DNA of 64,000 nucleotides. Origin: Vreelandella glaciei (lineage in GTDB: Bacteria > Pseudomonadota > Gammaproteobacteria > Pseudomonadales > Halomonadaceae). The stretch is taken from the NCBI RefSeq assembly GCF_013415125.1, contig NZ_JACCDE010000012.1, forward strand, positions 1 to 64,000, read 5' to 3'. This document shows, piece after piece, positions 8,037 to 16,313 of the stretch. How positions within the stretch are numbered: the stretch's first letter is position 1; every line of letters begins with the position of its first letter. Below the pieces are notes generated by a model. It was not told the DNA's origin, searched no databases, and worked only from the letters and a program-made list of their open reading frames with translations. The position numbers and the translations under genes are program-made.

Positions 8037-8972
8037 TTATTTAGTATTGATATGACGCTGATGGGCCATCAGCGCCATTAGGCGTCGGTCTCGCCAGGCT
8101 TGTCGCTCAGCTAGACCTTCGGAAGGTAGCTGTGACCGGCGTTCTTGGCCCAATGTAGCCAGGGTTTCGGTATTCCATGGGTCATCATCGCTGCGCTGAC
8201 GGTCGACATCGCGGTAAAGTGGTCCATATCGCTGGCCGTAATCGACGATTCCATTAGGCGCATTAAGGTCGATGGTCTCGAAAGGCCCCATAAACGACCA
8301 ACGCAGGCCAAGTCCGTGTTTGACTGTCTTATCCAGATCCTCAGCGGAAACATAGCCATCGCGAAACAGGCGTAACGCTTCGTTCAACAATGCGCCTTGC
8401 AAACGATTGAGAATGAAACCTTGGACTTCTTTCCGAACCAGAATCGGGGTTTGCTGAGCCTGTTCCATCAGTTGCATGGTGCGATTCACCGTTGCTTCCG
8501 AAGTATCAGGTGATGGGGCTACTTCGACTAGTGGAATCAAGTAAGGCGGATTGACAGGGTGTGCTACTAAGCAGCGCTCGGGGTGCTTCAGATGGTTTGT
8601 GAACCGAGACGCGGCGATTCCTGAAGTGGAACTAGCCAACACGGTATCTATGGCCACTACCGACTCAAGTTCTAAATAGATACGTCGTTTGGCATCAATG
8701 TCTTCTGGCCCACATTCCTGAACGTACTCAACCCCCCTCATAGCATGAGCCAGATCGTTTTCTGTCTGGATGCGAGATAGCGGAGCCTCAATGTCTTTAA
8801 TTAGGCCAGCCTGAAGTAAGTCTTCAAGAGATTGCCGAATGCCGCTTTGAACTTGGCCTAGAGCGCTAGCATCAACATCATAGAGACATACAGACATCCC
8901 GCTTCGTGCAAAGACAATTGCCCAAGCCCGGCCAATCAAGCCTGCGCCGATAATTCCTATACGTGCCGTCAT
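8037..8972 (-). CDS. 3-hydroxyacyl-CoA dehydrogenase-family NAD-dependent dehydrogenase
   Basis: A 311-residue protein with an N-terminal Rossmann motif IGIIGAGLIGRAWAIVFARSG, the ECGPEDIDAKRRIYLELE region, the catalytic-type HPVNPPYLIPLVEV, and the C-terminal GFILNRLQGALLNEALRL. This organisation and length match the carnitine dehydrogenase / L-gulonate 3-dehydrogenase / lambda-crystallin branch, which oxidises a 3-hydroxy group of free acids rather than CoA esters. It would generate the beta-keto acid used by the adjacent BKACE. Together with the SDR gene it gives two candidate 3-dehydrogenases, perhaps for different stereoisomers. Confidence 0.85.
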   Translation of the reverse strand: MTARIGIIGAGLIGRAWAIVFARSGMSVCLYDVDASALGQVQSGIRQSLEDLLQAGLIKDIEAPLSRIQTENDLAHAMRGVEYVQECGPEDIDAKRRIYLELESVVAIDTVLASSTSGIAASRFTNHLKHPERCLVAHPVNPPYLIPLVEVAPSPDTSEATVNRTMQLMEQAQQTPILVRKEVQGFILNRLQGALLNEALRLFRDGYVSAEDLDKTVKHGLGLRWSFMGPFETIDLNAPNGIVDYGQRYGPLYRDVDRQRSDDDPWNTETLATLGQERRSQLPSEGLAERQAWRDRRLMALMAHQRHINTK

Positions 8973-8991
8973 GAGGCTGCTCCTATATCAG

Positions 8992-9765
8992 TCACAAAGA
9001 CTCAACGTTGGCGCAGACACTCAGCGCTTGGCCTGAAATATTGGTACCACCAGGTGCTGACAAGAACAGGGCCATAGACGCAATGTCGGAGGGTTCAACC
9101 ATGCGTCGCATGGATATCTTAGAAAGATTTTCCTGTTCCATTTCGGCATAGCTAATTCCACGCTTGGCCGCACGGTCTTCAATGACCTTTTCGATACGCG
9201 GTCCACGCACGATGCCAGGTAGGATTGCGTTGACTCTCACTCCTTCTGGGCCAAGCTCGATTGCCAAGCTCTTAGTCAGTCCGACGATAGCCCATTTGCT
9301 GGCGGCATAGGGCGTTCGATAGGCAAACCCAAGGCGCCCTGCGACCGACGCCAGATTAATCAGCAGCCCCTGGCTTTCCTTCAGTAACGGTGCCGCTCGG
9401 TGTGCAACTCGGTACTGACCATTGAGATTGATGTCGATAGTACGGGTCCAGGCGTCATTATCGATCTCATCAATCCCTGCAGTGGGCCCGGCGATGCCAG
9501 CGTTATTAACGACGACGTCAAGCCCACCCAGAGAGGCGGCATCTTGGAACAGTCGGTTGACGTCTTCTTCTTTGCTAACATCCGCCATAGTGTGTGAGAT
9601 GCCCTTCGGCAGCGAAGCCAAGGCATGGGTGTCGATATCACAGACGTGCACTTTCGCGCCCGCTTCCAGGAAGGCCTTAGCGATTGCTAAACCGATACCA
9701 TTGGCACCAGCGGTAATCAGTACTCTAAGGCCATGGCGTGGCGTTAAGCTTTCTACAATGGTCAT
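8992..9765 (-). CDS. Short-chain dehydrogenase/reductase
   Basis: A classical SDR of ~257 residues when started at MTIVESL (9765), which has an AGAGAG-type ribosome-binding sequence and avoids overlap with dctM; a longer frame begins at 9807. Motifs: cofactor-binding TAGANGIGLAIAKAF, VVNNAGIAGP, catalytic Ser in NLASVAG and YAASKWAIVGLTKSLA (Tyr-x-x-x-Lys). An acidic residue after the second strand (VCDID) favours NAD. In the deoxyribonate pathway an SDR performs the 3-oxidation, so this protein may make the BKACE substrate. The exact sugar acid is not determined. Confidence 0.88.
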   Translation of the reverse strand: MTIVESLTPRHGLRVLITAGANGIGLAIAKAFLEAGAKVHVCDIDTHALASLPKGISHTMADVSKEEDVNRLFQDAASLGGLDVVVNNAGIAGPTAGIDEIDNDAWTRTIDINLNGQYRVAHRAAPLLKESQGLLINLASVAGRLGFAYRTPYAASKWAIVGLTKSLAIELGPEGVRVNAILPGIVRGPRIEKVIEDRAAKRGISYAEMEQENLSKISMRRMVEPSDIASMALFLSAPGGTNISGQALSVCANVESL

Positions 9766-9788
9766 ATGGTTTCTCTCTTTGGAAGGGT

Positions 9789-11060
9789 TTAGAGCGAAGG
9801 CAGCCAAGTAGACAGGAAAGGCAGCAGGCTGATAATCAGAAGATTGATAAGTACGATTCCTACGAAAGGCAGTACGGACCAGGTGAGTCGAACGATACTA
9901 ATATTAGCTATCTGTGATGCTACGAAGAGGTTGAGGCCAACCGGTGGGGTGAACATTCCCATGGCCAGATTGACCACCATTATGATCCCGAAGTGAACAG
10001 GATCGAATCCGAAGCTGATCGCAATGGGCAACAGAATAGGCACGAAGATCAGGATCGCTGCTGCTGCCTCAATAAACATTCCTGCAAACAACAGCAAAAG
10101 ATTGGCCAGAATAATAAACAGTAGCGGGCTGTCGATAGCCGATATTGCGAATTGGGACACCATGTCTGGCACTCTTAGACGCTGAAGCATACGCCCATAG
10201 AGTCCTGCAGCGCCGATGATGCTTAGCACAATAGCGCTGGTAACAGCCGATTGTTTGAGGATATCAACCAGGCTGCTCGGTTTGATTTCTTTATAGATGA
10301 CAAACCCGATCAGGAAAGAGTAAGCCACCGCGATGACTGCGGCTTCAGTCGGCGTGAATATGCCACTGTAGATACCGCCCAAAATGATGACTGGCATTAG
10401 AATTGCCAGGATTGCTTTTCGCCCCGCTCGCAAGACATCCATCCAAGAACTCTTTTCGATACTCCCAGCCAAACCATTCGCCTTGGCAAAGAAGTAGGCA
10501 AAGATCAGCAGAGTCAGCGTCACTAGGATGCCTGGCAGAATGCCTGCGATGAACATGTCCCCCACGGACACATTTGCAGCAATCCCATAGAGAATCAACG
10601 GGATGCTGGGCGGGATAATGACGCCGAGGGCGCCGGAGGCAGCTTGGTTGGCTGCGGTATAGCCTCCAGGGTAGCCCTTGGCCAGCATGGCCGGTATCAG
10701 AATCGAGCCGATAGCGGCGGTTGTGGCTGCGCCAGATCCTGAGATGGCCGCAAAGAACAGTGAAGTGACGATGGCCACCATTGCCAAGCCGCCTGTCATA
10801 CTGCCGACTAGGGTGTTGGAAAAGTCGACTAGGCGCCGAGATATACCACCGCTCTGCATCAAGGAACCCGCGAGGATGAAGAAGGGTATCGCCATCAACG
10901 GGAAGGAGTTCACCGAAGCGATGAGCTGCTGAGGGACGATCAGCATTGGCGATAAATCCCCATGCCAAATAGTTATGGCAGAAGCTAGTCCGAGTGAGAG
11001 AGCAATGGGTACGCCGATGATGAATAGCGAAATCAGCAGTAGGAACAAGAGCAGTGCCAT
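9789..11060 (-). CDS. dctM: TRAP transporter large membrane subunit DctM
   Basis: A 423-residue very hydrophobic protein with about a dozen membrane segments and the DctM family features GVPIALSLGLAS, FILAGSLMQSGGISRRLVDF, SGSGAATTAAIGSILIPAM, and late GMFTPPVGLNLFVASQI. It forms the ion-coupled channel of a tripartite ATP-independent periplasmic transporter with DctQ and the binding protein. It starts 2 bp after the dctQ stop, so translational coupling is likely. No lipid- or amino-acid-specific fusion is present. Confidence 0.92.
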   Translation of the reverse strand: MALLLFLLLISLFIIGVPIALSLGLASAITIWHGDLSPMLIVPQQLIASVNSFPLMAIPFFILAGSLMQSGGISRRLVDFSNTLVGSMTGGLAMVAIVTSLFFAAISGSGAATTAAIGSILIPAMLAKGYPGGYTAANQAASGALGVIIPPSIPLILYGIAANVSVGDMFIAGILPGILVTLTLLIFAYFFAKANGLAGSIEKSSWMDVLRAGRKAILAILMPVIILGGIYSGIFTPTEAAVIAVAYSFLIGFVIYKEIKPSSLVDILKQSAVTSAIVLSIIGAAGLYGRMLQRLRVPDMVSQFAISAIDSPLLFIILANLLLLFAGMFIEAAAAILIFVPILLPIAISFGFDPVHFGIIMVVNLAMGMFTPPVGLNLFVASQIANISIVRLTWSVLPFVGIVLINLLIISLLPFLSTWLPSL

Positions 11061-11062
11061 GG

Positions 11063-11575
11063 TCAGTTCACCTCCTGCTTAGGCTGATTGTGAATATTGA
11101 GCGCCTCATCCAGCAACAACCCCAAGCTGTTGATCATGATAACCACTCCTCCTGCGGGAATGGCCATGTAAGGCCACATCATAGAAACTCGAGTGCTGGG
11201 TGCAGTCTGGCTGGCAACCCGATCCATAAGGTCGTAACCGTGTTTAATCAAGATAAAGGCGAAGAGAGCGGAACACAGGATGATGGCAATTCGCAGCAGG
11301 CGCGCCAGTTTTTTTCCGGCGTGTTCCAATAAGATGTCTACAGAAATTAGTGTGCCCTTACGATAGGCATATCCGGCTCCTAGAAAGGTCAACCAGAGCA
11401 TGGAGAAGCGGGCTATTTCATCTGAGAAGAACAGCGGACTGCCCACAACAAAACGGGCAAATACTTGCCAGAAGATGAGTACCGTCATCACTAACAACAA
11501 CCCGGCCAATATCCAGCCGATCAAACGGTTAAACTCATCAATGGCTCTGTGGGCCAGTAGTAGATAAGACTTCAT
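11063..11575 (-). CDS. dctQ: TRAP transporter small membrane subunit DctQ
   Basis: A ~170-residue protein with four hydrophobic segments, beginning MKSYLLLAHRAIDEFNRL at 11575, where GAGGCAGCC gives a ribosome-binding site; an upstream extension to 11695 overlaps dctP and is unlikely. Typical DctQ sequence: LIFWQVFARFVVGSPLFFSDEIARFSMLW and the rigid AYRKGTLISVDILLEH stretch. It partners DctM. Confidence 0.88.
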   Translation of the reverse strand: MKSYLLLAHRAIDEFNRLIGWILAGLLLVMTVLIFWQVFARFVVGSPLFFSDEIARFSMLWLTFLGAGYAYRKGTLISVDILLEHAGKKLARLLRIAIILCSALFAFILIKHGYDLMDRVASQTAPSTRVSMMWPYMAIPAGGVVIMINSLGLLLDEALNIHNQPKQEVN

Positions 11576-11637
11576 GGCTGCCTCATGCGTCGGAAAAGCG
11601 CCCGCAGGAAGTCGTGCTGCCTGCGGACGTTGTGGGC

Positions 11638-12624
11638 TCAATATTTGTAATTGACGGCAGCGTCGACCAGCTCCGCACCGACGGTAGGGGCCCACTCTTC
11701 AAGGACAGGTTTGACCGCTTCGCGGAACGGGGCTAGGTCGGGATGGGTCACGGTCATGCCCAATTCTTCGAGTTGCCCGAGGTAACGTTGTTCTAGCTCC
11801 TGGCTGGCCTCACGTTGTACCGGCAGAGCAATCTGGGCAGCTTCGATAATAATCGCTTGATCTTCTTCGCTGAAGGAATTGAACAGATCCAGGCCCATCA
11901 TCAGTGGCGCTGGGGAATAGACGTGTTGGGTTATATTCAGGTAGTCCTGAACTTCATAGAAGTTAACGTCATAGATGGTAGCCAGAGGATTTTCCTGGCT
12001 ATCCATAACACCTTGCTGGAGGGCAGTGTAAACCTCGGTCCAGGCCATTGGCGTCGCGTTAGCACCCAATGCTTCCCAAGTATCAACCTGGACACGACTT
12101 TCCTGTGTGCGGTGGTTAATACCTTCCAGATCGCTGGGTTTCTCGATTGGACGTACCGAGTTAGTGTTGTGACGAAAGCCGTTCTCCATCCACGCTAGGA
12201 ACTTCACGTTCATGCCTTCCTCGGCCAGCCGAGCGAGCTCTTCGCCATGTTCGCTGTCTAGAAAGGCATAAGCATGCTTATGATTCTCGAAGACGTAGGG
12301 TAAATCAAAGAGCATAAATTCATCGACGAACCCCCCCATCGGACCGGTGGAAGCAATACCAGCATCAATAATGCCAAAGCCCATGCCTTCAACAACTTCT
12401 CGTTCGGCACCCAATGCGTTGTCGTAGTGCGGCTCAATGGTTAGTCGGCCTTCAGAGAGGCGCTCAAGCTCCTCACCAAATTTAAGAACCCCAATACCCT
12501 GCTGTGAGTCAGGGCCGAGCGGTAGACTCACATTAATAACACGCTCTGTTCCTGCAGCAGCATGGGTTGAAGTGGCCAAAGCGATGGCAGCAGCCAAAGA
12601 TGTGAGAGGCAGGAAATGTTTCAT
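11638..12624 (-). CDS. dctP: TRAP transporter periplasmic substrate-binding protein DctP
   Basis: A 328-residue DctP-family protein with a signal peptide cleaved after about residue 24 (SLAAAIALATSTHAAAG). The conserved solute-binding region follows (GVLKFGEELERLSEGRLTIE; the ligand-contacting arginine near NHRTQESRVQVDTWEALGAN; TEVYTALQQGVMDSQENPL). First gene of the operon, with AGGAG ahead of the start and two palindromic operator candidates upstream. It captures the substrate, here probably a sugar acid carboxylate, which the family binds through a conserved arginine. Confidence 0.92.
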   Translation of the reverse strand: MKHFLPLTSLAAAIALATSTHAAAGTERVINVSLPLGPDSQQGIGVLKFGEELERLSEGRLTIEPHYDNALGAEREVVEGMGFGIIDAGIASTGPMGGFVDEFMLFDLPYVFENHKHAYAFLDSEHGEELARLAEEGMNVKFLAWMENGFRHNTNSVRPIEKPSDLEGINHRTQESRVQVDTWEALGANATPMAWTEVYTALQQGVMDSQENPLATIYDVNFYEVQDYLNITQHVYSPAPLMMGLDLFNSFSEEDQAIIIEAAQIALPVQREASQELEQRYLGQLEELGMTVTHPDLAPFREAVKPVLEEWAPTVGAELVDAAVNYKY

Positions 12625-12755
12625 GAAGCACTCCTAAACATGGTCCAGCTATAAAGCTGAGTATTTTGTCGTTGTAGTCTCTACCTACGTGATACGGGCC
12701 TCATAACTGAAATTCTGTACTGAAGCTAAAGCCCAAATGAAGTTTTAGAATAGAA

Positions 12756-12769
12756 TGAATACGTATTCA
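12756..12769. promoter_or_regulatory. Perfect 14-bp palindrome, LacI-type operator candidate 1
   Basis: TGAATACGTATTCA is a perfect palindrome with a central CG, as in LacI/GalR-family operators. It lies 132 bp ahead of the dctP start. A near copy occurs 91 bp farther upstream. The obvious candidate binder is the LacI-family protein encoded in the same operon. Confidence 0.65.
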
Positions 12770-12846
12770 ACCATGACCACAAATCACCACAGCAGATTCT
12801 TATGTATCCTATTGATTATAATATAAATATACTTTAGTATTAAAAA

Positions 12847-12860
12847 TGAATACGTAGTCA
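12847..12860. promoter_or_regulatory. LacI-type operator candidate 2
   Basis: TGAATACGTAGTCA matches the first palindrome at 13 of 14 positions. Two spaced operators would allow looping repression of the dctP promoter. It sits just before the IS30 copy, so the IS did not remove it. Confidence 0.6.
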
Positions 12861-12918
12861 TATCATAATGAAAAATGGCTTCATCCCGAAGCCACCCACT
12901 GATTGAGTAGCGCTACAC

Positions 12919-14020
12919 TTGGCGGTCTCAAGTTCCAAGTGCAACGCTATTGAAGGGTTGACGGCCCCTCGACTGATTTCTTGAGCACCTCGGCATAGAC
13001 CTCCAGTGGCGTTCGCCAATCCAGTGTCTTGCGAGGCCGTGTGTTCAGTGAATCGGCAATGGCATCGAGTTCCTCTTGGCTGTAGACCGAGAGATCGGTC
13101 CCCTTGGGCAGATACTGCCGCAACAGGCCATTGGTGTTCTCGTTGGAACCGCGCTGCCATGGGCTATGGGGGTCAGCGAAGTAGATCGCCGTGCCGGTCT
13201 TCTGGGTGATCTCGGCGTGTTTCACCATCTCGCGGCCCTGATCATAGGTCATGGACAGACGCAGGGAGCGCGGCACCTCATTGAGCTTGTCGCTGAACCC
13301 GACGGCGGCTGCCGTGGCCGTGGTGCCATCCAGTTTTGCCAGGATAACTAGGCGTGTGGTGCGCTCCACCAGCGTCCCGACGGCAGAGCGGTTATTGGCA
13401 CCCATGATCAGGTCGCCCTCCCAGTGCCCCGGCATTAGGCGATCTTCGATCTCTGGCGGTCGCAGGTGGATGCTGACCAGGCCCGGAATCTGTTGTCGGC
13501 GATCCTGGCCACGGCTGCGTGGGCGCCGCTTGCCATTGCCTTGTCGCAAGCAGGCAATCAGCTCCTTCTTGAGCGAGCCGCGCGGCATGACGTAGATCGC
13601 GTTGTAGATGGCTTCGTGTGAGACCTGGCGGTCAGTGTCATCAGGGAACATGCGTCTCAGTGTGCGGGCTATCTGCTCGGGTGACCAGTAGTGGCGCAGC
13701 AGGTAGACCACCAGTTCGAACAGCTCGCTATCGGGATGCAGCTTGGGGCGGCGGCGAGGCTGGCAACGCGTCAGGCCGGCTCGGTACCCGGCGAGACTGG
13801 CGTCATAGCGCTTGTCAGCACGGACCGTATGGCGTGCCAGCTCCCGGGAGATGGTGCTGGGCGCGCGGCCTAATTGGCGTGCGATGGCGCGGATCGAATG
13901 GCTGGCTCGCAGCAACATGATAGCGGCTCGGTCTTCAGCAGAGAGATGGCGATAGCAGTGAGTCATGACAGCACCATACCGAATGGGTCAGGTGTTGCAC
14001 TTGCTCATTGAGACCGCCCT
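12919..14020 (-). mobile_element. IS30-family insertion sequence
   Basis: A complete-looking ~1.1-kb element. Imperfect inverted repeats are visible: GGCGGTCTCAAGTTCCAAGT at 12921 onward and, on the opposite strand, GGCGGTCTCAATGAGCAAGT ending at about 14018. One IS30 transposase gene fills the interior. Exact ends and a target duplication could not be fixed by eye. It separates the catabolic operon from the decayed IS3 copies. Confidence 0.85.
12947..13966 (-). CDS. IS30-family transposase
   Basis: A 339-residue transposase: N-terminal helix-turn-helix (HLSAEDRAAIMLLRASHSIR, then RQLGRAPSTISREL) and a DDE core with PGHWEGDLIMGANNRSAV, TYDQGREM and SPWQRGSNENTNGLLRQYLP. Length and motifs match complete IS30 family members, so it is probably functional. 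It fills its IS. Confidence 0.93.
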   Translation of the reverse strand: MTHCYRHLSAEDRAAIMLLRASHSIRAIARQLGRAPSTISRELARHTVRADKRYDASLAGYRAGLTRCQPRRRPKLHPDSELFELVVYLLRHYWSPEQIARTLRRMFPDDTDRQVSHEAIYNAIYVMPRGSLKKELIACLRQGNGKRRPRSRGQDRRQQIPGLVSIHLRPPEIEDRLMPGHWEGDLIMGANNRSAVGTLVERTTRLVILAKLDGTTATAAAVGFSDKLNEVPRSLRLSMTYDQGREMVKHAEITQKTGTAIYFADPHSPWQRGSNENTNGLLRQYLPKGTDLSVYSQEELDAIADSLNTRPRKTLDWRTPLEVYAEVLKKSVEGPSTLQ

Positions 14021-14034
14021 TTAGAGTCCGATCC

Positions 14035-14715
14035 TGTAGGCAGGGAGATTGGACCTGAAGAAGCGTTTCAGCGAAGAACAGATTATTATCTTCCTGGGCG
14101 AAGCCGAAGTGGGACTGCTCGCCGAGTCACTACTGTAAATAGAGGTCACTCGCGAGGCGCTGAGAAAAAAGGTAAACGCCCTTACACGCCAAGACGTGGT
14201 TCGTTTTATAGTGTCTCGTGACCTGAGTGGGCACCGAGCACTTCTTGTCATTCGTAAAAGTACTAGGCTCTGTCTGAAAACTGGCTGCGCTCGGCCATAC
14301 GGCGTTAAAAATCGGCTCAAAGTACTCATTTACAACATGTAAACTCCGTCTTTTCGCCGATTTTTGCCTTGTCTGACCTTCGCTCGCCGACTTTTCAGAC
14401 AGAACCTAGTGCATTGCGCTATCAACCTGCTCTTGACCATAACAAGAGATAGCGTGAACGCATCATTTCCTTGGCACATCGGCATCGTCGCTACGGCGCG
14501 GGCATGATTTATTTGAAGCTGCGTAAAGCGGGCAAACAGGACAATCATAAGCGCGTCGAGCGTCTCTACACTGCGGCTCAGTTGCAGGTAAAATGCCTTA
14601 AACACAAGAAACTCACCGCTTCTGAGCGAAATCCATTGAGTCGCTCGAGTACTGTCACTCAGGTTTGATCCATGGATTTTGTGTTTGATCGCTAAGCCTA
14701 GGTACTACTGAAGAT
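14035..14715 (+). pseudogene. Decayed IS3-family element, copy A
   Basis: The start reads KKRFSEEQIIIFLGEAEVGL, the N-terminus of an IS3 OrfA with substitutions and stops. Later sequence corresponds to OrfB (HRHRRYGAGMIYLKLRKAGKQDNHKRVERLYTAAQLQVKCLK). It ends abruptly after MDFVFDR, without the DDE domain. It is interrupted by a 140-bp MITE-like element. The adjoining copy B is a clear relative of the same family. Confidence 0.75.
14266..14405. mobile_element. 140-bp MITE-like inverted-repeat element
   Basis: The ends are 15-bp inverted repeats differing at one base: GGCTCTGTCTGAAAA on the left and, on the other strand, GGTTCTGTCTGAAAA on the right. Flanks read CTA/TAG, consistent with a TA or CTAG duplication. 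Comparison with IS3 copy B shows the host sequence is otherwise continuous across the insertion. The interior also has complementary arms around 14305-14370. There is no coding capacity, so it must have been moved in trans, possibly by an IS5-type transposase. Confidence 0.7.
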
Positions 14716-14724
14716 GGGGTGACG

Positions 14725-15530
14725 TTGGCGTCACGTGGTCTGAGTGAGCGTCGAGCGCTCCGTGCCATCCGTATGAGTGCCAGTGCATTGCGCTACCAAC
14801 CGGCTCCTGACCGCAATGGGGCATTGCGTGAACGCATTGTTGCTTTGGCGTCGTTACGGCGCTGGTATGATCTACCTGAAGCTGCGTCAGGCTGGTGAAC
14901 AGGTCAATCACAAGCGCGTCGAACGCCTCTACGCGGCGGCTCGGTTGCAGGTAAAACGGCGCAAGCGTAAGAAGGTTCCCACGTCTGAACGCAAGTCCCT
15001 TGGCCGCCCTGGTATCGCCAATCAGGTCTGGTCAATGGATTTTGTGTTTGACCGCACGGCGGACGGGAGAGTGATAAAGAACCTCACCATTGTCGACGAC
15101 GCCACCCATGAAGCCGTGGCTATCGTGCCTGACCGTGCCATTGATGGGCTGTCGTTAACACGAATTCTGGATCATCTAGCTATACAACGTGGCCTACCAA
15201 GCGCCATTCGTACGGATAATGGCAAGGAGTTCTGCGGGCGCGCCATGCTGCTCTGTTTCTAATCGAACCTGTAAAACCCAATCAAAACGCCTACATCGAA
15301 TCGCTCAATGGCCGTTTTAGAGACGAATGTCTAAATGAGCACTGGTTCTGGTTCACCAACCTGTATCACGCGAGAGCCATCATCGAGGCGTGGCGACGAG
15401 AATACAACGAGGAAAGACCGAAGAAAGGACTGGGAGGATTAACGCTTTCCGCCTATGCCGAGCAACTGGTGTTAAAAAACGATAAAGTAACTTCAGACTC
15501 TAAACCCGGGTGCTACTGAAGATGGGGTGT
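14725..15530 (+). pseudogene. Decayed IS3-family transposase (OrfB), copy B
   Basis: Reading frames across 14725-15516 assemble into an IS3 OrfB: LSERRALRAIRMSASALRYQPAPDRN, AGMIYLKLRQAGEQVNHKRVERLYAAARLQVK, the DDE region VWSMDFVFDRT and RTDNGKEFCGRAM, and then, in another frame, KPNQNAYIESLNGRFRDECLNEHWF. A frameshift near 14850 and a small deletion near 15250 (between the second D and the catalytic E region) inactivate it. A direct repeat, CTACTGAAGATGGGGTG, occurs near 14706 and 15512 at its borders. Confidence 0.8.
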
Positions 15531-15730
15531 CGTCGCTGGCACCATACCATGTCTATATTCTCTTCATACTTCGACATAGACCCATCCAGTGCCGATACCT
15601 AAAAGCATAGTTCGCAAGCACAACCAACCATGGAATACAGACTACACTTCAACAAGAAACAGTCGCTCCGTGCTGTTATCCATCTCCGCTTCATGTGAAG
15701 TTTCATAACCACCACTTGACGAGGCGACTT

Positions 15731-16201
15731 ATGCCAGAACCACCCATCTCGCCTCATAAAGCGAGGAATAATAAGCGTGAAATACGGACAGCAGAGTTCT
15801 GGCGGTTCATCACAGTCCAAGCGATGTGTAAAGAGTCTGAGCGTTTACAAAGTATCCAGGAAGGCCTCTCACCAACATTATTCCTAACAGTGCAAGAGAC
15901 CTTTCAGCTACAGGATAAGCAGGTTAAGGCATTGTTTAATGTATCCATATCAGCAGTTCACCACCGCAGACGTGAAAGGAAAAATTTGGACTCCGTGGCA
16001 TCAGAACGTCTTGATAGGGTTGCGACCGTAAGTCACCTCGCAATGGAGGTATTCGAGAACAAGCTGGCTACGATAAACTGGATGTCTAGTTCGAACGAAG
16101 CGCTGGGAGGACAGGCACCTGTCATGCTATGCGGCACTGATATCGAAGCAAAACAGGTTCGGCGTCTACTCTTCGCTATGGAGTGTGGCGGTGTGACGTG
16201 A
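15731..16201 (+). CDS. Xre/MbcA/ParS-like antitoxin-domain protein (DUF2384)
   Basis: A ~156-residue protein (start MPEPPISPHK preceded by GAGGCGAC; a frame from 15695 is less likely). The C-terminal half has the MbcA/ParS toxin-binding pattern: ERLDRVATVSHLAMEVFENKLATINWM followed by ALGGQAPVMLCGTDIEAKQVRRLL. The middle (QDKQVKALFNVSISAVHHRR) looks like a short helix-turn-helix. No RES-domain or other toxin gene is adjacent. The gene converges on the CRISPR array and shares its terminator. Xre-type regulators are known near I-F3 arrays, so a regulator of the cas operon or array is a reasonable alternative to an orphan antitoxin. Confidence 0.75.
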   Translation: MPEPPISPHKARNNKREIRTAEFWRFITVQAMCKESERLQSIQEGLSPTLFLTVQETFQLQDKQVKALFNVSISAVHHRRRERKNLDSVASERLDRVATVSHLAMEVFENKLATINWMSSSNEALGGQAPVMLCGTDIEAKQVRRLLFAMECGGVT

Positions 16202-16283
16202 AGGTGGGTATTCATTATTACCCCGGCTGGTGCTCTAAGAGCAAACCAACTCATCTTCAGAAATAGCCTTCACCTAGCACCAC

Positions 16284-16313
16284 AAAAAACCCTCCAAGAA
16301 ATCTTGGAGGGTT
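16284..16313. terminator. Bidirectional rho-independent terminator
   Basis: CCCTCCAAGAAATCTTGGAGGG forms a stem with a small loop. Runs of A on the left and T on the right let it work for the array transcript (minus strand) and the DUF2384 gene (plus strand). It immediately follows the last atypical repeat in the array direction. Confidence 0.85.

Noticed and set aside
12625..12920. A second gene ahead of dctP
   Set aside because: Only short frames without a ribosome-binding site; the region is explained by operators, promoter and the IS30 border.
14021..14605. Minus-strand open frames across the IS3/MITE region
   Set aside because: They are antisense to identifiable OrfA/OrfB remnants on the plus strand.
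15599..15820. Minus-strand open frame opposite the DUF2384 gene
   Set aside because: It overlaps the antitoxin-domain gene and shows no family features.
15731..16201. RES-Xre type toxin-antitoxin pair
   Set aside because: No RES-domain or other toxin gene is adjacent; only the antitoxin-like protein is present.
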